Shown one piece after another: positions 33,272 through 41,158 of a DNA stretch of 50,646 nucleotides. The translations under genes were made by a program, and so were the position numbers. Where the stretch lies: the NCBI GenBank assembly GCA_910588065.1, contig CAJUPZ010000022.1, positions 1 to 50,646 on the forward strand, written 5' to 3'. Under the pieces are notes generated by a model. The model did no database searches, had not been told where the DNA came from, and saw nothing but the letters and a program-made list of their open reading frames with translations. The DNA is from an uncultured Muribaculaceae bacterium. Lineage in GTDB: Bacteria > Bacteroidota > Bacteroidia > Bacteroidales > Muribaculaceae. Each line of letters opens with the position of its first letter. Position 1 is the first letter of the stretch.

Positions 33272-33986
33272 TCGAACTTTTTTCGAACTTTTTAAAATTG
33301 GCAAAAATACAATGTTATCCCCGCATTTCCGATATTTGAACAAATTTTGAACACTGCCATGAGATTGGCCGGAAAGTTGAAATTTAGGTGGTTTGTAATA
33401 TATTGGAGTATAGCTATATATGGGCGTTTCTCGAACTATTTTCGAACAGAATTTGAACAAAATTTGAACAAACCGGCTGTTCAAATTTTGTTCAAATCTG
33501 GGCTTGCATCGGAAATCTGCGAGTAAAAAGAATCTAACCTGTGTAAATTTTAAACCTCTGTATATCAGCATTATATTGAATTTATTAGAATAGATTTCTA
33601 ACTCGCTCACCTCTTTAACTGAATTCGAACTATTTTCGAACTGCACGGATTGGCCTGATTACAACTGTTTGCCAATATTTGAACAGATTTTGAACAGGGT
33701 CATCAAATCGGCTTGAAAGTCTCATTTTTTTGTTTTTGTAATCGATTGAAAAATAGGTAGATAAGAGGACTTTTCGAACTTTTTTCGAACTGAATTTGAA
33801 CAAAATTTGAACAAAAACAGCTGTTCAAATTTTGTTCAAATCCGGTCTTATGACGGAAATATGCGTCCAATAATTTTCTAACCTGTGCAATTTTCAAGTA
33901 TCTGCATATCAGTATTATAGCGGATTTATTTGAGCAAATTTATAACTCGTTCACTTCATACATCCAAATTCGAACAAATTTCGAAC
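33272..33986. repeat. array of 11-bp-phased TTYGAAC half-sites in a tandem ~345-bp duplication
   Basis: Eleven pairs of YGAAC occur, each pair exactly 11 bp apart. First bases are 33273/33284, 33337/33348, 33432/33443, 33454/33465, 33626/33637, 33680/33691, 33775/33786, 33797/33808 and 33971/33982, plus reversed pairs at 33479/33490 and 33823/33834. At 33432-33469 and 33775-33812 four copies run on at 11-bp steps. Each run ends in a perfect 20-bp inverted repeat (33451-33470 with 33478-33497; 33794-33813 with 33822-33841) around a non-conserved spacer. Flanking text also repeats with a period of about 345 bp (TCTAACCTGTG, ATATCAG, TAACTCG). The array lies between divergent promoters and is not a CRISPR. 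It resembles iterons or a cooperative operator; the function is unknown. Confidence 0.85.
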
Positions 33987-34073
33987 TCGAATTTTTGGCC
34001 ATTGACGCTGCCTGAGATAACTTTGCTGAAATACTGATACCATTGCAAAAACTGATTGAGTTTTATTGAGTCG

Positions 34074-34158
34074 TTCCCAAAGGCGAAGTCATGCGGCCGG
34101 TAAACACGTCAGCGTGCTTTTACCCTGTTTAGCGACTGCCCGGCTTCGCCTCGGGGAA
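34074..34158. repeat. structured inverted-repeat element before gpmI promoter
   Basis: Outer arms TTCCCAAAGGCGAAG (34074-34088) and CTTCGCCTCGGGGAA (34144-34158) pair with two mismatches. Within them GGTAAACACG (34099-34108) pairs with CGTG-CT-TTTACC (34113-34124) over a TCAG loop with a 2-nt bulge. It lies upstream of the gpmI -7 box, so it is not part of that leader; it may be a REP-like element or a small structured RNA. Confidence 0.5.
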
Positions 34159-34240
34159 TATTTTTATATCAACAGCTCCCAAGGGTGTATCCTTAACACA
34201 ATTTTCAGCACAGTCTGCTTCGCGTACCAAAAAAAGTGAC

Positions 34241-34248
34241 TACTTTTG
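34241..34248 (+). promoter_or_regulatory. -7 element (TACTTTTG) of gpmI
   Basis: Perfect TAnnTTTG 36 bp before the gpmI start codon; no clear TTG at the expected upstream spacing. Confidence 0.5.
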
Positions 34249-34284
34249 CAGTAATTATCAGAAACCTAAAAAACATTCAGTATA

Positions 34285-35799
34285 ATGGCTAAGAAAGCGT
34301 TACTCATGATTCTTGACGGATGGGGCATAGGCAACCATTCCAAGAGCGATGTCATTTTCTCGACACCAACACCCTACTGGGATTCACTCATTAAAAACTA
34401 TCCTAATTCGCAGCTTCAGGCAAGCGGCGAAAATGTGGGATTGCCCGACGGTCAGATGGGCAACAGTGAGGTGGGTCACCTTAATATAGGTGCCGGCCGG
34501 GTGGTGTACCAGGACCTTGTGAAAATCAACAAGGCTTGCAAGGATGGCTCCATAATGGAAAATCCCGAGGTGAAGAGCGCTTTCTCGTATGCCCGCGACA
34601 ACGGTAAGGCTATCCACTTCATGGGCCTCACTTCCAACGGTGGTGTGCACTCATCGCTCGACCACCTTTTCGCTCTTTGCGACATAGCAAAGGCTTACGG
34701 TCTTGAAAAGGTGTACATCCACTGCTTCATGGATGGCCGTGACACTGACCCCCGCAGCGGCAAAGGCTTCATCGAACAGCTAACCGCCCACTGCGCGTCA
34801 AGCGCCGGCACAATCGCATCTATTGTCGGACGCTATTACGCTATGGACAGAGACAAACGCTGGGAGCGTGTCAAGGTGGCATACGACCTTCTGGTCAACG
34901 GCGAGGGCAAGCAGGCCACCGATATGGTGAAGGCCATGCAGGAAAGCTATGATGAAGATATCACCGATGAATTCATCAAGCCCATCAACAATTCCACAGT
35001 GGACGGCACAATCAAGGAGGGCGATGCCGTTATTTTCTTCAACTACCGCAACGACCGAGCCAAAGAGCTCACAGTGGCACTGACCCAGCACGATATCCCC
35101 GAGGCCGGTATGAAGACCATTCCCGATCTGCAATACTATTGCATGACCCCCTACGATGCCTCTTTCACCGGCGTGCATATCCTTTTCGACAAGGAGAATG
35201 TGGGCAATACCCTCGGCGAATATCTTTCTTCGCTCGACAAAAAGCAGCTTCACATTGCAGAGACAGAAAAATATGCCCATGTGACATTCTTCTTCAACGG
35301 TGGCCGCGAAGCCCCCTACGAAGGCGAGGAGCGCATACTTGTGGCTTCGCCCAAGGTTGCTACATATGACCTGAAGCCCGAAATGAGCGCTTTCGAGGTG
35401 TGCGACAAACTCGTCGAGGCAATCAAATCGCAGGAATTCGACTTCATCGTTGTGAACTACGCCAATGGCGACATGGTGGGACACACCGGTGTGTACGAAG
35501 CTATCGAAAAGGCAGTCAAAGCTGTCGATGCCTGCGTTGAACGCACTGTGGAGGCTGCAAAAGCCGCTGACTATGAGGTGATAATCATCGCCGACCACGG
35601 CAACGCCGACAACGCTGTCAACCCTGACGGCACTCCCAACACCGCTCACTCCCTCAACCCCGTACCCTGCGTTTACGTGACTGAAAACAAAAACGCTAAA
35701 GTGCAGGACGGCAAGCTCGCGGACGTGGCTCCCACAATTCTCAGCATCATGGGGCTCAAGCAGCCCGCCGAGATGACAGGCCACAGCCTCATCGATTGA
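34285..35799 (+). CDS. gpmI: 2,3-bisphosphoglycerate-independent phosphoglycerate mutase
   Basis: 504 residues; interconverts 3- and 2-phosphoglycerate in glycolysis using two Mn ions and a phosphoserine. Visible: LMILDGWGIGNHSKSDVIFSTPTPYWD at the start (metal Asp), catalytic Ser61 in DGQMGNSEVGHLNIGAGR, GRDTDPRSG, RYYAMDRDKRWERV, FNYRNDRAKEL, and the C-terminal metal cluster NGDMVGHTG plus IIADHGNADN. Length matches the family (about 505-515). Single gene with its own promoter and a terminator-like hairpin. Confidence 0.97.
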   Translation: MAKKALLMILDGWGIGNHSKSDVIFSTPTPYWDSLIKNYPNSQLQASGENVGLPDGQMGNSEVGHLNIGAGRVVYQDLVKINKACKDGSIMENPEVKSAFSYARDNGKAIHFMGLTSNGGVHSSLDHLFALCDIAKAYGLEKVYIHCFMDGRDTDPRSGKGFIEQLTAHCASSAGTIASIVGRYYAMDRDKRWERVKVAYDLLVNGEGKQATDMVKAMQESYDEDITDEFIKPINNSTVDGTIKEGDAVIFFNYRNDRAKELTVALTQHDIPEAGMKTIPDLQYYCMTPYDASFTGVHILFDKENVGNTLGEYLSSLDKKQLHIAETEKYAHVTFFFNGGREAPYEGEERILVASPKVATYDLKPEMSAFEVCDKLVEAIKSQEFDFIVVNYANGDMVGHTGVYEAIEKAVKAVDACVERTVEAAKAADYEVIIIADHGNADNAVNPDGTPNTAHSLNPVPCVYVTENKNAKVQDGKLADVAPTILSIMGLKQPAEMTGHSLID

Positions 35800-35820
35800 A
35801 TCACCACCCATACAATACAC

Positions 35821-35860
35821 AAAGGGGGCGACGGTCTTTTCCGCCGCCCCCTTTCGTTGA
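35821..35860 (+). terminator. terminator after gpmI
   Basis: AAAGGGGGCG (35821-35830) pairs with CGCCCCCTTT (35845-35854), with further inner pairs around a TCTTTT loop. The T tract after the stem is short (TTTCGTTG). Confidence 0.7.
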
Positions 35861-35919
35861 TTGCGAGAATATTACATTGGAATTTGTCGTGGGAATGCTG
35901 CATATTCAAATTAAATGCC

Positions 35920-35927
35920 TATATTTG
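35920..35927 (+). promoter_or_regulatory. -7 element (TATATTTG) of lipoprotein gene
   Basis: Full TAnnTTTG match 27 bp before the lipoprotein start codon at 35955. CTG, not TTG, lies 19 bp upstream, so the -33 box is weak. Confidence 0.45.
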
Positions 35928-35954
35928 CGATATTAACCCTCTAACACCATATTT

Positions 35955-36503
35955 ATGAGAAAACTATTATCATTTGGAGCAACTATTTTGATGGGGCTGG
36001 GAGTGTTATGCTCCTGCAGCAGTGATGAACCGGACGATGATATGATTTGGGACATCATGCCCTTATATCTTGAGGTGGATATTCTGGACAGCAATTCCTC
36101 CAGTCTGCTTGACCCCGAAAGTGCCGCTAACATTATTGGCTCGGAGGTGAGCATTGAGATTGACGGCAACAGCTATGACGCAGTGTGGGACGGCGATGAC
36201 CAAAGCATGCTTTCCCGTGCGTTGCCGGCGATATTCCATGGCATCAGGTTCAAGGAGATGATCAGATGGAATCCCGACAAGAAAGTCAACGAGCCGAGCG
36301 GTGAGTGGCGCCTGGTGATTGGCGAGTTTCCCCGCGACAAAAGCTATACAAAGGATATCACGATACGGTATGACAACAAAGAAAGTGTTGTTACTCTGAA
36401 CAACACTTTCTCGTGGAAGGACAAAAAGCCCGTTATTGTAACAAAAATTTTTCTTGACGGAGCGGCGGTCGATGGCAAACAGATTGTGCTGCGCCGCGAT
36501 TGA
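35955..36503 (+). CDS. surface-type lipoprotein of unknown function
   Basis: 182 residues with a lipoprotein signal: MRKLLSFGATILMGLGVLCSC, acylated Cys at about 21, followed by SSDEPDDD. An acidic stretch right after the Cys is the known export signal that sends Bacteroidetes lipoproteins to the cell surface, so an outside location is inferred. The rest is probably one beta-rich domain (IEIDGNSYDAVWD, EWRLVIGEF, ITIRYDNKESVVTLNNTFSW, VIVTKIFLDG). I do not recognise the family. Its end lies 6 bp from the convergent GH92 gene. It does not share an operon with gpmI because a terminator intervenes. Confidence 0.8.
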   Translation: MRKLLSFGATILMGLGVLCSCSSDEPDDDMIWDIMPLYLEVDILDSNSSSLLDPESAANIIGSEVSIEIDGNSYDAVWDGDDQSMLSRALPAIFHGIRFKEMIRWNPDKKVNEPSGEWRLVIGEFPRDKSYTKDITIRYDNKESVVTLNNTFSWKDKKPVIVTKIFLDGAAVDGKQIVLRRD

Positions 36504-36509
36504 TATCCG

Positions 36510-38630
36510 TCATTCAGTCATGGTGAACTCGAGTGTGCCACCGGCCATAATGTCGCGGTGGTTGATAAACGGCAGGTCGTAAGGCTTGCCGTTTAATTTT
36601 ACGGATGATATGTGGCAGCGGGTCTTTGACACCCCGGGTGCGAGTATTGTGAATGTTCCGCCGGGCACCTCAATCTGTGCTTTTTCATGCAGCGGCGAGC
36701 CAAACCAGTATCTGCCACCGGCCGGTTCCACCGGGTAGAATCCGAGCGATGAGAGCACATACCATGCCGACATCTGTCCGGCATCCTCGTTGCCACACAG
36801 TCCGTCGGGCGATGTGGTGTACATCTCGTCAAGTATTCTGCGCACGAGCGCTGAGGTTGAGCGAGGCTGGCCGAGCATGGTATATATATAAGGTGTGTGA
36901 TGTCCCGGCTCGTTGCCGTGGGCATACTGGCCGATGAGGCCTGTGATGTCGGGAGAAGCGTCGCCGGTGAGCACGGACGGAGCTACAAAGAGCGAATCGA
37001 GCTTGGACAGCATCGCCTCCTTGGAGCCGAAGCAGGCTTCGAGTCCGGCCACATCATGTGGCGCGAGCCAGGTGTATTGCCAGGCATTGCCCTCGCAGTA
37101 ATCGTCAACACGGTGGGTTGTGGAGAAGGGGTCGAACGGAGTGCGCCAACCTCCCTTGCTGTCCTTGCCGCGTATAAATCCGGTGGAGGGGTCGAAGAAT
37201 GTGCGGTATGAGTGGCTGCGGCGGGTGAATTCATTTGCCACAGCGGTGTCGCCCATCGCGGTCGCAGCGTTTGCTATCGCGGCATCGGCGATTGCATACT
37301 CCATGTCGTAGGCCACAGCCTCGGTGAAAAGATCGCAGGGAATATAGCCGTAGCTCTGTCGCAGTGCTCCGCCGCGGGCAGTGTCGTTGGCAGTGGCAAT
37401 CATCGCCTTGAGGGCACGCTGTTTGTCAACTCCCGGAAAATCTTTCACAATAGCGTCGGCTACAGGAATTATGCCGGGGTTGCCAACCATGCAGTCTGTC
37501 TCATTGCGCCACAGGTGCCACACCGGCAGGCGTCCCTGCATGTCAAATATGTCAAGCATATCATTCACCATCTCTGCGCTGCGCTGCGGCTCGATGATTG
37601 ACAGTAGCGGCATTTCGGCGCGATATGTGTCCCAGAGGGAATATGTGGTGTAGGCTGGTGTGGCTCCGACATCGTAAAGCTCAGCCGGGCAGAACATTGT
37701 GTGATACAGCGCGGTATAGAATTTCACGAGCTCGGCTGTGTCGGTTGACTGTATGTTCACCTTTGCAAGGGCGTTGTTCCAGTCATTGTCGGCCTGCTCG
37801 GCCACAGAGTCGAAGTCCCATCCGGGGAGCTCCGCGGCCATGTTTGCCTTGGCGGCCTCCACCGAGGTGGGGGAGAGAGCCACCTTGACAAGAATCTGAC
37901 GGCTGTCGGCCGCGGGGAAATCTATGCGGCAGAACATGCTGTCGCGTCCGTGGTAGGTCACGGAGTCAAACGGTTCGGAAAACTCGGCCACGAAGTATAC
38001 CTTCTGGTCGGCAGCCCATCCGGTTGAGAAGCGGTGGCCCACAACTCTGGTGTTGCCCTCCGGAGTAAGGGCGGTGGATGTGGGGCGGTCGTAGCATCCG
38101 CCGTCCATTAGGTCGAACACTATCGCGGCAGAATCGGTTTTGGGGAAGGTGTAGCGATGGAATCCAACTCGTGATGTTGAAGTCAGCTCGGCGTCAATGC
38201 CGTAGCGCTCGAGGGGCACGCTGTAGTAGCCGGGGCGCACCTTCTGTCGGCTCCTCACTCCGTAGCTCCATAGCCCGGACAAGGAATCGGCGTGGTTGCC
38301 CCGCGCATAGCGCACATTACCGGTGACCGGCATCACGGTGATGTCGAACAGGTCGCCGACACCTGTGCCGCTGAGATGGGTGTGGGAGAATCCGATGATG
38401 GTGCTGTCGCTTTCATGATAGCCGGATGTCCAGTCCCAAGCCTGGGTGATGGATGTGGGGCCGAGCTGCACCATGCCGAAGGGCACGTTGGCTCCTACAA
38501 ACACATGGCCGTGGCCTCCGCTTCCTATCAGAGGGTCGACAAACCGGGTTACGGACGGGTTTGCATCTTGACGTGAGGTGGTGCAGGCCACCGCTATTGC
38601 AGCGGCTGCGATAACAGGCAATGATTTCAT
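36510..38630 (-). CDS. GH92 alpha-mannosidase, lipoprotein
   Basis: 706 residues with a lipobox (AVAC, Cys at about 16). The family opening SVTRFVDPLIGSGGHGHVFVGANVPFGMVQLGPTS and GFSHTHLSGTGVGDLFDI, plus the late motif GNEDAGQMSAWYVLSSLGFYPVEPAGG, are those of family GH92, exo-acting calcium-dependent alpha-mannosidases (mostly alpha-1,2) that trim N-glycan or yeast mannan. The GNEDAGQMSAW segment contains acidic catalytic or calcium ligands. It is translationally coupled (ATGA) to the other GH92 gene upstream. No SusC/SusD pair accompanies them. Linkage specificity cannot be told. Confidence 0.94.
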   Translation of the reverse strand: MKSLPVIAAAAIAVACTTSRQDANPSVTRFVDPLIGSGGHGHVFVGANVPFGMVQLGPTSITQAWDWTSGYHESDSTIIGFSHTHLSGTGVGDLFDITVMPVTGNVRYARGNHADSLSGLWSYGVRSRQKVRPGYYSVPLERYGIDAELTSTSRVGFHRYTFPKTDSAAIVFDLMDGGCYDRPTSTALTPEGNTRVVGHRFSTGWAADQKVYFVAEFSEPFDSVTYHGRDSMFCRIDFPAADSRQILVKVALSPTSVEAAKANMAAELPGWDFDSVAEQADNDWNNALAKVNIQSTDTAELVKFYTALYHTMFCPAELYDVGATPAYTTYSLWDTYRAEMPLLSIIEPQRSAEMVNDMLDIFDMQGRLPVWHLWRNETDCMVGNPGIIPVADAIVKDFPGVDKQRALKAMIATANDTARGGALRQSYGYIPCDLFTEAVAYDMEYAIADAAIANAATAMGDTAVANEFTRRSHSYRTFFDPSTGFIRGKDSKGGWRTPFDPFSTTHRVDDYCEGNAWQYTWLAPHDVAGLEACFGSKEAMLSKLDSLFVAPSVLTGDASPDITGLIGQYAHGNEPGHHTPYIYTMLGQPRSTSALVRRILDEMYTTSPDGLCGNEDAGQMSAWYVLSSLGFYPVEPAGGRYWFGSPLHEKAQIEVPGGTFTILAPGVSKTRCHISSVKLNGKPYDLPFINHRDIMAGGTLEFTMTE

Positions 38631-40894
38631 TTGCGTGGTGTTGATGACAGGTTGTACTTCAGTTTGCCCCCCTTGAGGAGCTCATCGTGGCTGATGCGGT
38701 AGTTGCGCAGGGGCTTGTCGCCGAGGCTCATCGAGCTGATGTATATGTCGTCCGGAGATGTGTGCGGGGCTTCGATGACAAGGGTTTTGCCGTTGCCGAG
38801 ATCCATCTCCACCTCGTCAAACACCGGCGATGTGAGGGTGTAGTAAGGTTCACCGGGGCAGTCGGGGTAGAATCCCATCATGGAGAATATGGCCCATGTG
38901 GACATGGTGCCTGTGTCGTCATTTCCGGGGATGCCGTTGGGCTGAGAGGTGAAGTGTTTGCCCAGCAGCCGGTTGACTTCGCGCTGGGTGCGCCATTCCT
39001 CGCCTTTGAAGCGGCTGAAAAGATAGGGATATGCGATATCCGGTTCGTTTGCCGGGTCGTAGAGGCCTTCGTCAAACACTTTCTGGAGGGTGTCGACAAA
39101 CTTCTTTTTGCCCCCCATCAGTTTGGCAAGTCCCTCGACGTCATGGGGAACAAAGAAAGTGTAGTTCCATGCGCTGCCTTCGTGGAATCCGGGCACCTCC
39201 TCGAAGTTTTCGCCCTGGCGGGGATTGAATGGGGTGAGGAATTTGCCGTCGGCATATTTCGGGCGCAGGGTGCCGCTCTCCTTGGAGTAGTAGTTTTTGT
39301 AACCGGCGGCGCGTCGGCGCAGCTCCTTGGCAAATTCGAGGTCGCCTCTCTGCTCGGCAAGCCATGCGAGCGCTGCATCGGCAACATAATATTCCAGCGC
39401 ATGGCTGACAGAGTTGTCGCCGCTCATGTCGGCCGCGTATGCTCCAAGGGGCACATATCCGAGCTCAATGTACGGGTCAATGTCGGGGCGCATGGGGTTG
39501 AACGCGCCGGGAGTGGTGGCGCTCCGTTTCATGGCTATGTATGCGGAGTCGATGTCGAAGTCGGTGATGCCTTTGCGATATGTGTCGACAATCACCGGCA
39601 GCGCGGGGTCGCCCTCCATGGTGAATGTCTCGCGGCCATAGAGCTCCCACTTAGGCAGCCATCCCCACTCCTTGGACATGTCCACCATACTGCGCACCAT
39701 ATCAAGCTGGCGCTCGGGGTAGGCGAGGGTGAGGAGCTGGTGGACGTTGCGGTATGTGTCCCAGAGAGAGAACACGGTGTAGCGGTCATAATCTTTCCTG
39801 CCGTTGCCGAACGATTCCATCAGGGGGTATTCGCCGTTGACATCGTTGAGCACGTTGGGGTGTATAAGAGTGTGGTATAGAGCAGTGTAGAACACCTTGC
39901 GCTGTTCCTCGGAGCCACCTTTCACCCGTATGCGTCCAAGGTCGGCGTTCCATTTGTCGTGGGCGAGGGTGCGTATTTCGTCAAAGGTGTAGCTGAGCTG
40001 TTCTTTCTCCAGATTCTCGCGGGCGTTTGCGGTGGATACGAAGCTGACACCGAGCCTCACTTCCACCTGCTCGCCGGGAGCGAGGCTGTCGTAGGTAAAG
40101 AAGTAGCCTATGTCATCGCCTGAAAGTTCCCTGCCATATTTGGTGTATATTTTATATGTGCCGTTGTCCTTGTCCCAATGTTTTTCCGGTCCCTCCATCA
40201 CGGGCTGCATCTTCCAGTAGCCGCTTGCATCGGGTTTGCGGTTCACTTTCATTACGAAATATATCGGGAATACCGCCTGCGAGTTGTAGCAAAAGGTGCC
40301 GAGCAGTTTGGAACCTTCGATTTCCGTGTCGCTTACGCGGCGCACGGTAGCACCGCTCTCATTGGTGAGTCCTTCTCCGAGGTTGATGAGGATATTTGCC
40401 TTGCCCCCGGGAAAAGTGTAGCGTTCAGCTGAGGTGCGTGCTGTTGCTGTGACCTCCGACAGGATGTTGTATTTCGTGAGGCGGTTTGAGTAATAGCCGG
40501 GCACAGCCTGCTCGGAGGTGTATGCCGAGCCGTAATCGTGGTAGTCGGGCTGGAGGTTGCCTGTGGTGGCCATGGTCAGGAGCGAGCCGAGCTCGGGGCA
40601 TCCCACACCGCTGAGAGCCACATGGGCGTAGCCGGTGAAAAACTTGTTGTTGATTTCATAGGGAGTGCTCCACCAGCGGGAGTCCTTGTCAAACTTGTTT
40701 GTCTGCGACCCCATCACATTGAAGGGCACTACCTGCATCATGCCGTTGGGCACAAGCGCGCCGGGATTTGTGGTGCCGTAGTTTGTGGTGCCCACAAAGG
40801 GGTTGACATACGATGTGTAGTCCTCGGGCTGCTGGGCGGCGGCAGCGAGCGCGGCCACAGCCAGGGCTGCCATCAGCGATTTAAATCTGTTCAT
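38627..40894 (-). CDS. GH92 alpha-mannosidase, secreted
   Basis: 755 residues with a Sec signal (MNRFKSLMAALAVAALAAAAQQ, no lipobox Cys). The family opening is YTSYVNPFVGTTNYGTTNPGALVPNGMMQVVPFN; GYAHVALSGVGCPELG and GIPGNDDTGTMSTWAIFSMMGFYPDCPGEP are the diagnostic GH92 blocks. Unlike its partner it reads GNDDTGTMSTW in the late motif, so the two proteins belong to different subgroups and probably cut different linkages. It is the first gene of the pair, driven by a full Bacteroidetes promoter, and its stop overlaps the next start by 4 bp. Confidence 0.94.
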   Translation of the reverse strand: MNRFKSLMAALAVAALAAAAQQPEDYTSYVNPFVGTTNYGTTNPGALVPNGMMQVVPFNVMGSQTNKFDKDSRWWSTPYEINNKFFTGYAHVALSGVGCPELGSLLTMATTGNLQPDYHDYGSAYTSEQAVPGYYSNRLTKYNILSEVTATARTSAERYTFPGGKANILINLGEGLTNESGATVRRVSDTEIEGSKLLGTFCYNSQAVFPIYFVMKVNRKPDASGYWKMQPVMEGPEKHWDKDNGTYKIYTKYGRELSGDDIGYFFTYDSLAPGEQVEVRLGVSFVSTANARENLEKEQLSYTFDEIRTLAHDKWNADLGRIRVKGGSEEQRKVFYTALYHTLIHPNVLNDVNGEYPLMESFGNGRKDYDRYTVFSLWDTYRNVHQLLTLAYPERQLDMVRSMVDMSKEWGWLPKWELYGRETFTMEGDPALPVIVDTYRKGITDFDIDSAYIAMKRSATTPGAFNPMRPDIDPYIELGYVPLGAYAADMSGDNSVSHALEYYVADAALAWLAEQRGDLEFAKELRRRAAGYKNYYSKESGTLRPKYADGKFLTPFNPRQGENFEEVPGFHEGSAWNYTFFVPHDVEGLAKLMGGKKKFVDTLQKVFDEGLYDPANEPDIAYPYLFSRFKGEEWRTQREVNRLLGKHFTSQPNGIPGNDDTGTMSTWAIFSMMGFYPDCPGEPYYTLTSPVFDEVEMDLGNGKTLVIEAPHTSPDDIYISSMSLGDKPLRNYRISHDELLKGGKLKYNLSSTPRK

Positions 40895-40950
40895 GTATCG
40901 AAATTGGTATTGATTTTATGGTAAGTGGTTGCCGGTAACTAACCGTGGTG

Positions 40951-40981
40951 CAAAAATAGCAATAAATGAGCGTGTTTGCAA
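40951..40981 (-). promoter_or_regulatory. promoter of GH92 operon
   Basis: On the minus strand TTG (40979-40981), a 20-bp gap and TATTTTTG (40951-40958) match the Bacteroidetes promoter; the leader is about 50 nt. Confidence 0.65.
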
Positions 40982-41099
40982 TAGGCACGGGAAGGTAACA
41001 CGCGTGAAAATTCAGGAGGTATATTCATTTTTAATACAAAAGAGCGCTTATGTTGAAAGATTAAGGGGTGTGCGGTGAATAGTTTTGGTAAAAAATAGC

Positions 41100-41107
41100 T
41101 AATTTTG
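41100..41107 (+). promoter_or_regulatory. -7 element (TAATTTTG) of transporter gene
   Basis: Perfect TAnnTTTG 51 bp before the transporter start codon. TTTG at 41084-41087 is too close to be a normal -33 box. Confidence 0.45.
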
Positions 41108-41158
41108 CAGTAAAATTCGGAGCGAGAGCTCAAAACCCATCATTATTTCACTGAAAAT

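Noticed and set aside
33269..33897. Small minus-strand ORFs of 125 and 64 codons in the repeat array
   Set aside because: Their shared residues (FEQNLNS and similar) are translated repeat units; the reading frames are not preserved between the two DNA copies.
33272..33986. CRISPR array
   Set aside because: Repeats are short half-sites with 11-bp spacing and a two-unit tandem duplication, not regular 25-40-bp repeats with unique spacers; no cas genes.
34201..34284. Riboswitch in the gpmI leader
   Set aside because: The leader after the predicted start is under 35 nt, too short for a known riboswitch.
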